Below, piece after piece: positions 1 to 7,566 of a DNA stretch of 64,000 nt. The notes beneath the pieces were generated by a model. That model was given only the letters and a program-made list of their open reading frames with translations. It did not search any database and was not told the DNA's origin. The stretch spans positions 62,001 through 126,000 of the forward strand of contig NZ_LQOX01000106.1 in assembly GCF_002102175.1 (NCBI RefSeq), written 5' to 3'. Position 1 is the stretch's first letter; every line of letters starts with the position of its first letter. The stretch is from Mycobacterium gastri. Its GTDB lineage: Bacteria; Actinomycetota; Actinomycetes; Mycobacteriales; Mycobacteriaceae. The position numbers and the translations under genes are program-made.

Positions 1-254
1 CACTGCGCTCCGTCCGCGTCGACGATCACCGCGATCGCGGCCTCGGGGTCTGCCGCGGCGGCAACCTCCGCGAGCTGCTCGACCCGGTGGCCAAGGTCCT
101 CCGACAGGTCAATACGCATTACCGATCCCAGTTCACCGTCGGCCACCGAGACCAGAACCAGCGATTTTTCCGGCACGAAGCCGAGGATGGCCGGCAGCGC
201 GGCGATCAGGGCGCCGGGGCGATTCAGTTCAAAGTCAGGTCGATGCTTGGTCAT
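1..254 (-). CDS. DUF4192 family protein, N-terminal part (runs off left edge)
   Basis: I translated this strand by hand from an ATG at 254. It opens MTKHRPDFELNRPG and continues ALIAALPAILGFVPEKSLVLV, which is the hallmark N-terminus of the DUF4192 family found across actinobacteria. The frame stays open to base 1, so about 84 residues are visible and the C-terminal part lies outside the window. No catalytic motif is visible and the family has no settled function. It is divergent from sthA, with a shared 114-bp intergenic region. A DUF4192-like gene is expected beside sthA in mycobacteria (Rv2712c in M. tuberculosis, from memory). Confidence 0.8.
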   Translation of the reverse strand, partial: MTKHRPDFELNRPGALIAALPAILGFVPEKSLVLVSVADGELGSVMRIDLSEDLGHRVEQLAEVAAAADPEAAIAVIVDADGAQ

Positions 255-368
255 AGGCGTCAACGCTGACGACCGGCACCGTCAGCCGGTGCGCGCATCC
301 GGCACCTGGGCCGCCATCCTGTGGACGAAGTCGCCACTGTGCGTTCTACTGTCTATCTCATGGGGTCG

Positions 369-1775
369 ATGCGCGAGTACGACATGGTGGTTCTCGGCTC
401 TGGGCCTGGCGGCCAGAAGGCGGCCATTGCCTCGGCCAAGTTGGGCAAATCCGTTGCGATCGTCGAGCGTGGCCGAATGCTGGGCGGCGTGTGCGTCAAC
501 ACGGGCACCATCCCGTCGAAGACGTTGCGCGAGGCGGTGCTCTACCTCACCGGCATGAATCAGCGCGAACTCTACGGGGCGAGCTACCGCGTCAAGGACC
601 GGATCACTCCGGCCGATCTGCTGGCCCGCACCCAGCATGTGATCGGCAAGGAAGTCGACGTGGTACGCAATCAGTTGATGCGCAACCGGGTCGACCTGCT
701 GGTGGGGCACGGCCGGTTCGTCGATCCGCACACCATCATGGTCGAAGACCAGACGCGGCGCGAAAAGACCACTGTCACAGGCGATTACATCGTCATCGCC
801 ACCGGCACCAGGCCGGCCCGGCCGTCCGGCGTGGAATTCGACGAAGAACGGGTCCTCGACTCCGACGGGATCCTGGACCTCAAGTCGCTCCCGGCTTCGA
901 TGGTCGTGGTCGGTGCCGGCGTGATCGGTATCGAGTATGCCTCGATGTTCGCCGCGCTGGGCACCAAGGTGACCGTCGTCGAGAAACGGGAAGACATGCT
1001 GGACTTCTGCGACCCCGAGGTCGTCGAGGCGCTGAAATTCCACCTGCGCGACCTGGCGGTGACATTCCGGTTCGGCGAAGAGGTCACCGCGGTCGACGTC
1101 GGCTCGGCCGGCACCGTCACCACCCTGGCCAGCGGCAAACAGATTCCCGCCGAGACGGTGATGTACTCCGCCGGACGCCAGGGCCAGACCGACCACCTCG
1201 ACCTGCCCAACGCCGGCCTGGAGGTCGAACGCCGCGGGCGAATATGGGTGGACGAACAGTTCAAGACCAAGGTGGACCATATCTACGCCGTCGGCGACGT
1301 CATCGGCTTTCCGGCCTTGGCCGCGACGTCGATGGAGCAGGGCCGGCTGGCCGCCTATCACGCATTCGGGGAACCCACTGACGGCATCACCGACCTGCAG
1401 CCGATCGGCATCTATTCGATCCCCGAGATCTCCTACGTCGGCGCCACCGAGGTGGAACTGACCAAGGAATCCATCCCCTACGAGGTGGGTGTGGCGCGCT
1501 ACCGGGAACTGGCCCGCGGCCAGATCGCCGGCGACTCCTACGGCATGCTCAAACTGCTGGTGTCCACCGACGATCTCAAGCTGCTTGGAGTGCACATCTT
1601 CGGCACCAGTGCCACCGAGATGGTGCACATCGGACAGGCCGTCATGGGATGCGGAGGGACCGTCGAGTACCTGGTCGACGCGGTTTTCAACTACCCGACA
1701 TTCTCCGAGGCATACAAGGTGGCCGCGCTCGACGTGATGAACAAGGTGCGCGCACTCAACCAGTTCCGCCGCTGA
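369..1775 (+). CDS. sthA: Soluble pyridine nucleotide transhydrogenase (NAD(P)+ transhydrogenase)
   Basis: This 468-residue cytosolic flavoprotein would transfer hydride between NADPH and NAD. It belongs to the class I pyridine nucleotide-disulfide reductase fold. The FAD-binding GSGPGG motif lies at residues 10-15, a second dinucleotide motif ([10 protein letters not shown]) lies near 178, and the FAD-contacting AVGDVIGFP lies near 308. The active-site segment reads [13 protein letters not shown]. Cys42 is present but Thr47 occupies the place of the second redox cysteine, which is the SthA signature and argues against a lipoamide dehydrogenase. The start at [10 protein letters not shown] is preferred because an in-frame upstream start adds 16 residues that the family lacks. 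The length matches mycobacterial SthA. Confidence 0.95.
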   Translation: MREYDMVVLGSGPGGQKAAIASAKLGKSVAIVERGRMLGGVCVNTGTIPSKTLREAVLYLTGMNQRELYGASYRVKDRITPADLLARTQHVIGKEVDVVRNQLMRNRVDLLVGHGRFVDPHTIMVEDQTRREKTTVTGDYIVIATGTRPARPSGVEFDEERVLDSDGILDLKSLPASMVVVGAGVIGIEYASMFAALGTKVTVVEKREDMLDFCDPEVVEALKFHLRDLAVTFRFGEEVTAVDVGSAGTVTTLASGKQIPAETVMYSAGRQGQTDHLDLPNAGLEVERRGRIWVDEQFKTKVDHIYAVGDVIGFPALAATSMEQGRLAAYHAFGEPTDGITDLQPIGIYSIPEISYVGATEVELTKESIPYEVGVARYRELARGQIAGDSYGMLKLLVSTDDLKLLGVHIFGTSATEMVHIGQAVMGCGGTVEYLVDAVFNYPTFSEAYKVAALDVMNKVRALNQFRR

Positions 1776-2055
1776 CGCGTCACGAGGCCGTATTGTCGAA
1801 ATCGGTCGGCCCGGGATCGCCCTAGCATCACCCGGGCGCCGGCTTGGCCTGGGCCGATAGCGCAGGACGGTGTTCGTCGAACGACGGGCGGCGATTTGGT
1901 TGTCGAGTTGGGCGTCCGCAGTTGCCCGCGCAGTCCGCTGTGAATACGGCGCGGAGCTTTTCGCGTTATGAAGATGTGCGCATAAGTGAGATGTTCGTTC
2001 GTTGGGGCCCGTTGATTTGAGAGACACTGATCAGGGCACCCCGGTTAGACCCCCG

Positions 2056-2063
2056 AAAGGAGG
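2056..2063 (+). promoter_or_regulatory. Strong ribosome binding site of the PAC2-family gene
   Basis: AAAGGAGG lies 8 bases before the ATG at 2072. It is nearly the full anti-16S complement and fixes the start of the PAC2 gene. The stretch from 1776 to here has no plausible gene. Confidence 0.75.
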
Positions 2064-2071
2064 CAACACCC

Positions 2072-3049
2072 ATGACGCACGATCAAGACCGGGATGAGGC
2101 GCAGGACTACCAGCCCGGGCAGCCTGGCATGTACGACCTCGAGTTGCCGGCGCCGCAATTGTCGACGACGGATGGCCGCGGTCCCGTGTTGGTGCACGCT
2201 TTGGAGGGCTTTTCCGACGCGGGCCACGCGATTCGGCTGGCCGCTGCCCACCTGAAGGGGGCACTGGACACCGAGTTGGTCGCGTCGTTTGCGATCGACG
2301 AATTACTGGACTATCGCTCCCGGCGGCCGCTGATGACCTTCAAGACTGACCACTTCACCAGCTACGACGACCCCGAGCTCAGCCTGTACGCACTGCGCGA
2401 CAGCGTCGGCACCCCGTTTCTGCTGCTGGCCGGTTTGGAGCCGGACCTGAAATGGGAGCGATTCATCACAGCCGTGCGACTGCTGGCCGAACGCCTTGGG
2501 GTCCGGCAGACCATCGGCCTGGGCACCGTTCCCATGGCCGTACCACATACCCGCCCGATCACGATGACCGCCCACTCCAACAATCCGGAACTGATCGCCG
2601 ACTTCCAGCCGTGGATCTCCGAAATCCAAGTTCCGGCAAGCGCGTCCAACCTGTTGGAGTACCGAATGGCGCAGCATGGTCACGAGGTCGTCGGGTTCAC
2701 CGTGCACGTCCCGCACTACCTGACGCAGACCGACTACCCGGCGGCCGCGCAGTCCCTGCTCGAGCAAGTCGCCAAGACGGGATCGTTGGAACTGCCCTTG
2801 GCGGCGCTGGCAGAGGCGGCGGCGGAGATCCGGGCCAAGATCGACGAACAAGTCCAGGCAAGCGCAGAAGTCGCCCAAGTGGTGGCCGCCCTCGAGCGCC
2901 AGTACGATGCCTTCATCGACGCTCAGGAAAACAGATCGTTACTCACGCGTGACGAGGATCTGCCTAGCGGCGACGAGTTGGGTGCGGAGTTCGAGCGATT
3001 CCTGGCCCAACAGGCAGAGAAGAAGCGCGACGACGACGACCAGGCTTGA
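2072..3049 (+). CDS. PAC2 (proteasome assembly chaperone 2-like) family protein
   Basis: A 325-residue protein related to the PAC2/DUF75 fold (Rv2714 family). The N-terminal half has the typical PRGPVLVHALEGFSDAGHA-like strand-loop (VLVHALEGFSDAGHA near residues 36-50), followed by AHLKGALDTELVASFAIDELLDYRSRRP. The last ~110 residues are helical and Ala/Glu-rich and end in an acidic tail (EKKRDDDDQA). The family takes a phosphorylase-like fold related to eukaryotic proteasome-assembly chaperones. Its role in mycobacteria is not established, although actinobacteria do have 20S proteasomes. It is followed 56 bp later by the hydrolase gene, probably as one transcript. Confidence 0.85.
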   Translation: MTHDQDRDEAQDYQPGQPGMYDLELPAPQLSTTDGRGPVLVHALEGFSDAGHAIRLAAAHLKGALDTELVASFAIDELLDYRSRRPLMTFKTDHFTSYDDPELSLYALRDSVGTPFLLLAGLEPDLKWERFITAVRLLAERLGVRQTIGLGTVPMAVPHTRPITMTAHSNNPELIADFQPWISEIQVPASASNLLEYRMAQHGHEVVGFTVHVPHYLTQTDYPAAAQSLLEQVAKTGSLELPLAALAEAAAEIRAKIDEQVQASAEVAQVVAALERQYDAFIDAQENRSLLTRDEDLPSGDELGAEFERFLAQQAEKKRDDDDQA

Positions 3050-3105
3050 TGGCTCCAACACCGCCCCCGAGAAAGCCGTAGGCGGCCCGACAACGAGGTT
3101 GGCGA

Positions 3106-4131
3106 ATGACCGAGCGGAAGCGCAATCTTCGCCCAGTGCGCGAAGTTACTGCGCCTTCGCTGCAGTTCCGCACTATTCACGGTTACAAGCGCGCGTTCCG
3201 GATCGCCGGATCCGGGCCGGCGATCCTGCTGGTCCACGGCATCGGAGACAATTCGACGACCTGGACCGGTATCCACGCCAAGCTCGCGCAGCGGTTCACC
3301 GTGATTGCTCCCGATCTGTTGGGTCATGGAAAGTCCGATAAGCCGCGCGCCGACTACTCGGTTGCCGCCTATGCCAATGGCATGCGCGACCTGCTCAGCG
3401 TGCTCGACATCGAGCGGGTGACCGTCATCGGTCATTCGCTCGGTGGCGGCGTAGCGATGCAATTCGCCTACCAGTTTCCCCAGTTGGTCGACCGGCTGAT
3501 CCTGGTCGGCGCCGGTGGCGTCACCAAGGACGTCAACCTCGTGTTCCGGTTGGCCTCGCTGCCGATGGGCGCCGAAGCGCTGGCATTGCTGCGGTTGCCG
3601 ATGGTGCGGCCGACGGTTCAGGTGGTCGGGCGGGTGCTGGGCCTGGCGATCGGCTCAACCGCCCTGGGCCGCGACCTGCCCAATGTGTTGCGAATACTGG
3701 ACGACCTGCCCGAGCCGACGGCCTCGTCGGCGTTCACGCGCACCCTGCGGGCCGTGGTGGACTGGCGCGGGCAGATCGTCACCATGCTGGACAGATGCTA
3801 TTTGACCCAGGCCATCCCGGTGCAGATCATCTGGGGCAGCCGCGACGTCGTTGTCCCCGTCCGCCACGCCCGGCTGGCACACGCCGCGATGCCCGGCTCG
3901 CACCTGGAGATCTTCGAGGGCTCCGGGCATTTCCCGTTCCATGACGATCCCGCCCGTTTCATCGACACTGTGCAGCGCTTCATCGACAGCACCGAACCCG
4001 CCGAATACGATCAGGCCGCGCTCCGGGAATTGCTTCGCAGCGGCGGTGGCGAAGGAGCCGTTTCCGGCTCGGCCGATACCCGCATCGCCGTGCTCAGCGC
4101 GATGGGTTCCGACGAACGCAGCGCCACCTGA
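3106..4131 (+). CDS. Alpha/beta-hydrolase
   Basis: A 341-residue alpha/beta-hydrolase-fold enzyme. The predicted triad is Ser111 in the nucleophile elbow GHSLGGG, Asp247 in IIWGSRDVVVP and His275 in GSGHFPFHD. The oxyanion region is LLVHGIGDN (41-49). About 45 residues after the fold are low-complexity and presumably disordered. No signal peptide is seen, so it should be cytosolic. The substrate cannot be deduced, although esters or epoxides are common for relatives. A GAGG sequence lies 9 bases before the ATG. It corresponds to Rv2715 by order and sequence. Confidence 0.9.
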   Translation: MTERKRNLRPVREVTAPSLQFRTIHGYKRAFRIAGSGPAILLVHGIGDNSTTWTGIHAKLAQRFTVIAPDLLGHGKSDKPRADYSVAAYANGMRDLLSVLDIERVTVIGHSLGGGVAMQFAYQFPQLVDRLILVGAGGVTKDVNLVFRLASLPMGAEALALLRLPMVRPTVQVVGRVLGLAIGSTALGRDLPNVLRILDDLPEPTASSAFTRTLRAVVDWRGQIVTMLDRCYLTQAIPVQIIWGSRDVVVPVRHARLAHAAMPGSHLEIFEGSGHFPFHDDPARFIDTVQRFIDSTEPAEYDQAALRELLRSGGGEGAVSGSADTRIAVLSAMGSDERSAT

Positions 4132-4176
4132 TCAACCCGGCCGTCATCGATTCGCGCGACGTCGTACAGTCGGGCC

Positions 4177-4863
4177 ATGGGCATCGAGGTAACTATGTTG
4201 CGGGTGTTCACCGACTCCGAGGGGAACTTCGGCAATCCGCTCGGCGTAGTCGATGCGAGCCGGGTCCAACCCGGCGACCGACAGCACCTGGCAAACCAAT
4301 TGGGTTACAGCGAGACAATATTCGTCGACCTGCCCGCCGCCGGCTCGCACACCGCGCACGCCTCCATTCACACTCCCCGCACCAGCCTTCCGTTCGCCGG
4401 CCATCCCATCGTGGGTGTGTCATGGTGGCTGCGTGAGCGGGGAATGCCGATCAAGACACTGCACGTGCCGGCCGGTCTGGTCCAGGTGAGCTATGACAAC
4501 GACCTGACCGCGATCAGCGCAAGGGCCGAATGGGCGCCCGAATTGGCCATCCATCGTCTCGACTCACTCGATGCCCTGACGGCCGCGGACCCCGACGACT
4601 TCTCCGACGACACGTCGCATTATCTGTGGACCTGGACCGACGAGCCCGCCGGCGCCCTACGGGCCCGGATGTTCGCCGCCAACCTGGGGGTCGAGGAAGA
4701 CGAAGCGACCGGTTCGGCGGCCATGCGGATCACTGACCACCTCAGCCGCGACCTGACCATCACGCAGGGCAAGGGATCGGTGCTCAAGACGACGTGGAGC
4801 GCCGAGGGCTGGGTCACGGTTGCCGGATTGGTCGTCAATGACGGTGTGATGCAATTGGTTTGA
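4177..4863 (+). CDS. PhzF-family isomerase-like protein (short form)
   Basis: At 228 residues this is related to phenazine-biosynthesis protein PhzF and diaminopimelate-epimerase-fold isomerases. The N-terminal half has the conserved FGNPLGVV (18-25) and GYSETIFV with Glu46 at the catalytic-glutamate position. The [10 protein letters not shown] segment lies at 70-79 and the C-terminal half carries [13 protein letters not shown]. Most PhzF proteins have 260-300 residues. The shortening is in the centre, where the fold's second domain begins, so activity is uncertain. It corresponds to Rv2716. It converges on the nitrobindin gene, with only 2 bp between the stop codons. Confidence 0.85.
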   Translation: MGIEVTMLRVFTDSEGNFGNPLGVVDASRVQPGDRQHLANQLGYSETIFVDLPAAGSHTAHASIHTPRTSLPFAGHPIVGVSWWLRERGMPIKTLHVPAGLVQVSYDNDLTAISARAEWAPELAIHRLDSLDALTAADPDDFSDDTSHYLWTWTDEPAGALRARMFAANLGVEEDEATGSAAMRITDHLSRDLTITQGKGSVLKTTWSAEGWVTVAGLVVNDGVMQLV

Positions 4864-4865
4864 CG

Positions 4866-5351
4866 TCAGCGCTGACGGTGCAACAAGGCGGCGACGTGAT
4901 GCTGTAAGGGTTGCCCGACCGCGGCCATCCGCAACGAGTGCGAGAGCTCGTCGCCTGCGACGCTGAAGGACCGGGTGATCGCCGTAACTTCTTTTGCGGT
5001 GGGCGTCAATCCGATGGTTGTGGTGGCCAACTCGAGGTGCACGGCATCGTCGCGCACCGAATACGTGCCCAGTTCGATTTCGGCGATGCCGCTGGGATGC
5101 GCCAAGACCAATTCCGCGTGCCCCGGTTGCGGAACACGCAGGTACCCCGCCTCGGCATGCAATGGCCTGCCGTCGTCCGCCGCCCGGGTCGTGTGCCCGT
5201 AAACCAGAAACGGCTTGCCGACATGTGAGAACACAACCTCTTCGAAATACTCGAACGGCTCGATCGTGGGATATTCACCGGCACCCCGGCCCACCCATGT
5301 ACCCAGCAACGGCTCCAACGGTCCAAGATCGGGGTGCAGGTCCGCAGGCAT
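4866..5351 (-). CDS. Nitrobindin-like heme-binding beta-barrel protein
   Basis: A 161-residue protein of the nitrobindin/THAP4-like family (Rv2717c). It shows the family's N-terminal GTWVGRGAGEYPTI (17-30) and the C-terminal QPLQHHVAALLHR, in which His152 aligns with the heme-ligating histidine of the M. tuberculosis protein (alignment from memory). The family forms a ten-stranded barrel that binds ferric heme and can isomerise peroxynitrite or carry NO. No signal peptide is seen. It lies 30 bp downstream of the nrdR stop on the same strand. Confidence 0.9.
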   Translation of the reverse strand: MPADLHPDLGPLEPLLGTWVGRGAGEYPTIEPFEYFEEVVFSHVGKPFLVYGHTTRAADDGRPLHAEAGYLRVPQPGHAELVLAHPSGIAEIELGTYSVRDDAVHLELATTTIGLTPTAKEVTAITRSFSVAGDELSHSLRMAAVGQPLQHHVAALLHRQR

Positions 5352-5381
5352 GACAGGGATCTTAACGGCGTCGCCCCCGAA

Positions 5382-5846
5382 TCAGCGTGCGGTCGACACC
5401 TTGCGGTGCGCACGCAGTGCCTCGATCTCCCGCTCGAAATCCTCGGCCGACGAGAAAGAGCGATACACCGACGCGAAACGCAGGTAGGCGACCTCGTCGA
5501 GTTCGCGAAGCGGCCCCAGGATGGCCAGGCCGACATCATGACTGGGCACCTCCGGCGACCCCGCGGCCCGCACGGTGTCTTCCACCTGCTGGGCGAGCAG
5601 GTTCAAAGCGTCATCGTCGACGTGGCGGCCCTGGCACGCCCGGCGCACCCCGCTGATGACTTTTTCCCGGCTGAACGGTTCGGAGACCCCGCTGCGCTTG
5701 ACTACAGCCAGGACCGCCGTCTCCACGGTGGTGAAACGTCGCCCGCATTCCGGGCACGACCGGCGCCGCCGGATTGCCTGGCCTTCATCGGTTTCGCGTG
5801 AGTCGATCACCCGCGAGTCGGGATTCCGGCAGAACGGACAGTGCAT
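5382..5846 (-). CDS. nrdR: Transcriptional repressor NrdR
   Basis: A 154-residue ribonucleotide-reductase repressor. The N-terminal zinc ribbon uses Cys3/Cys6 and Cys31/Cys34 (MHCPFC ... [10 protein letters not shown]). An ATP-cone follows, beginning [19 protein letters not shown]. NrdR senses ATP/dATP and represses nrd operons through NrdR boxes. The frame is open for 53 more codons upstream, but MHCPFC is the invariant family start and has a good ribosome site (GAAGGAG, 5 bases spacing), so I start there. It lies 166 bp downstream of chiZ on the same strand, as in M. tuberculosis. Confidence 0.96.
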   Translation of the reverse strand: MHCPFCRNPDSRVIDSRETDEGQAIRRRRSCPECGRRFTTVETAVLAVVKRSGVSEPFSREKVISGVRRACQGRHVDDDALNLLAQQVEDTVRAAGSPEVPSHDVGLAILGPLRELDEVAYLRFASVYRSFSSAEDFEREIEALRAHRKVSTAR

Positions 5847-6012
5847 GGCCGCTCCTTCGCCGTCGTGGCATCCCGGTGTTTCAGACCTCTCCGAGACTAC
5901 CTGCGCGCTCCCGCGCACTGCCAACGCCGTTGCCATCCACCCACGTTCGATTCCGCGGAATCTCGGAAGCGTTGGCGCGCAGCGATTTTCGCCACCATCC
6001 TGCATGGTGTCG

Positions 6013-6531
6013 TCAGCCGATCGGCGCGATCAACGTCTGCCCGGCGACAGGCATAGACGAATCCAGGTCGTTGAGTTCTCGGATCCGTTCGACAACCTGA
6101 CGTACCGGCGTATCGGGCGCGACCCGGGCCGCCACGTCCTGCAACGACTCGCCGGCCGCTACTCGCACGACGGCAAGCCGGTCTGGCACGCCAGCCGACG
6201 AATCCGCGGAATTGCTGTTGACCAGCTCCCCGAAATGCGCCATCAGACCCAGCCACAGCGTGATCATCCCGGCAAGCACCGCCAGACCCACCGTGGTCGC
6301 CACCGAGACGGGACGCCTGCGATGCGGAGCCGCCGAGATCGCTAGGCCAGTGCCCGGGTAGCGCAGCGCCGCACCGCCCGGCCGGCACGGTACCGGCCGC
6401 CGCCGCGGTGCCGTACCGCCCCGGGCCCCAAGAGGCTCACGAAGAGGCCTGTAGACCGGCCTGTTGACCGGCCTGTTTAACGGCAGGGGCACGCCACGGG
6501 TACGCGTCGGGAATGCCTGCATGAGTGTCAT
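6013..6531 (-). CDS. chiZ: LysM-containing cell-division/cell-wall protein ChiZ (Rv2719c-type)
   Basis: A 172-residue membrane protein. An Arg/Pro-rich cytoplasmic N-terminus (about 1-75) with [15 protein letters not shown] repeats is followed by one transmembrane helix ([17 protein letters not shown], near 79-97). An extracytoplasmic LysM-type domain follows ([16 protein letters not shown] ... [11 protein letters not shown]). The M. tuberculosis homologue is DNA-damage-induced, modulates septation and was described as a cell-wall hydrolase. Damage control is visible upstream as a RecA-NDp promoter and a LexA-like box. GGAGGA lies 6 bases before the ATG. It is divergent from lexA. Confidence 0.9.
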   Translation of the reverse strand: MTLMQAFPTRTRGVPLPLNRPVNRPVYRPLREPLGARGGTAPRRRPVPCRPGGAALRYPGTGLAISAAPHRRRPVSVATTVGLAVLAGMITLWLGLMAHFGELVNSNSADSSAGVPDRLAVVRVAAGESLQDVAARVAPDTPVRQVVERIRELNDLDSSMPVAGQTLIAPIG

Positions 6532-6599
6532 GTTCGTTCCTCCGCCCGAGAATTAGTCGCTCATGTGTTCGACACCCTAGCCGATTGCGTGTTCGATTG

Positions 6600-6615
6600 C
6601 CGAACATCTGATCGA
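6600..6615 (-). promoter_or_regulatory. LexA (SOS) box for chiZ
   Basis: CCGAAC-N4-GATCGA matches the mycobacterial SOS consensus TCGAAC-N4-GTTCGA at 10 of 12 fixed positions. It lies just downstream of the chiZ RecA-NDp -10 element, a natural place for repression. The two mismatches make it weaker than the lexA and recA boxes. Confidence 0.55.
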
Positions 6616-6634
6616 AACGTGTCGCGCGAACAAA

Positions 6635-6657
6635 ACGCTAGACCGTGCCACCGACAA
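6635..6657 (-). promoter_or_regulatory. RecA-NDp (PafBC-type) DNA-damage promoter of chiZ
   Basis: Read on the minus strand the site is TTGTCGGTG, 8 bases, TAGCGT. This fits the RecA-NDp consensus tTGTCRgtg-N8-TAnnnT used by PafBC-activated, LexA-independent damage genes. It points at chiZ, whose start is about 100 bases downstream. Confidence 0.8.
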
Positions 6658-6791
6658 GGCCGATCGGTCGCCATCGCTGCCGTGAGGCACTGGATACCCG
6701 ATCGCGCGAATAGTTACGTCGCGTTTGTAATTCAGCACCTCAGCGGGTCAGCCGGGCTCGGACGGCCGGCAAGCCCGCCCCGACACACCGG

Positions 6792-6807
6792 TCGAACACA
6801 TGTTTGA
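6792..6807 (+). promoter_or_regulatory. LexA (SOS) box of lexA
   Basis: TCGAAC-ACAT-GTTTGA has a single mismatch to TCGAAC-N4-GTTCGA. It lies 32 bases before the lexA ATG, consistent with autorepression. Confidence 0.85.
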
Positions 6808-6839
6808 TTCTCGGGCGCCATCGGGTTACATTCAGTGCC

Positions 6840-7520
6840 ATGAGCGACAGCAACGCCCCCTCAGTCGGTTCCGTGGACCCCACACTCACCGAGCGGCAGC
6901 GCACCATCTTGAACGTCATCCGCACATCGGTCACCAACCGCGGATATCCCCCCAGCATCCGCGAGATCGGCGACGCCGTCGGTCTCACGTCGACCTCGTC
7001 GGTAGCCCACCAACTGCGCGTTCTGGAGCGGAAGGGCTATCTGCGGCGTGACCCGAACCGCCCGCGGGCGGTCGACATCCGCGGTGCCGAAGACGTCGTG
7101 ACACCGGCGGCAGTCACCGAGGTCGCCGGCTCGGACGCGCTGCCCGAGCCCACCTTTGTCCCGGTCCTCGGGCGCATCGCCGCCGGCGGCCCGATCCTCG
7201 CCGAGGAAGCCGTCGAAGACGTGTTCCCGCTGCCGCGCGAACTCGTGGGCGAGGGAACGCTGTTCCTGCTCAAGGTCGTCGGCGACTCGATGGTCGAAGC
7301 CGCGATCTGCGACGGCGACTGGGTGGTTGTGCGACAGCAGAACGTCGCCGACAACGGCGACATCGTCGCGGCGATGATCGACGGCGAGGCCACCGTCAAG
7401 ACCTTCAAACGCGCAGGCGGTCAAGTGTGGCTGATGCCCCACAATCCGGCCTTCGACCCGATACCCGGCAACGACGCAACAGTGCTGGGCAAGGTCGTCA
7501 CGGTGATCCGCAAGATATAG
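6840..7520 (+). CDS. lexA: SOS repressor LexA
   Basis: A 226-residue SOS repressor with autoprotease activity. The winged HTH DNA-binding domain covers about residues 16-80 ([32 protein letters not shown]). The self-cleavage site is Ala115-Gly116 in [10 protein letters not shown]. The catalytic dyad is Ser150 (GDSMVEAA) and Lys187 (TVKTFKR). A TTG 36 bases upstream is in frame but lies inside the LexA box, so the ATG giving MSDSNAPS is chosen; it also agrees with the M. tuberculosis N-terminus. It converges on the LGFP-repeat gene with 46 bp between. Confidence 0.96.
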   Translation: MSDSNAPSVGSVDPTLTERQRTILNVIRTSVTNRGYPPSIREIGDAVGLTSTSSVAHQLRVLERKGYLRRDPNRPRAVDIRGAEDVVTPAAVTEVAGSDALPEPTFVPVLGRIAAGGPILAEEAVEDVFPLPRELVGEGTLFLLKVVGDSMVEAAICDGDWVVVRQQNVADNGDIVAAMIDGEATVKTFKRAGGQVWLMPHNPAFDPIPGNDATVLGKVVTVIRKI

Positions 7521-7566
7521 AGCCGGGCGGCCACCCAGCAGACACCGCAGGGAGCCGGATTCCTAG

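Larger units (their letters stand above)
6532..6839. other. chiZ-lexA divergent regulatory region
   Basis: This 308-bp stretch contains no credible gene. It holds the DNA-damage control elements listed separately: a RecA-NDp promoter and LexA-like box facing chiZ, and a LexA box facing lexA. Confidence 0.8.

Noticed and set aside
282..2027. Long minus-strand frame (581 codons) opposite sthA
   Set aside because: It is the antisense of a perfectly conserved sthA. Composition is His/Gly/Val-rich without any domain, as is usual for GC-rich shadows.
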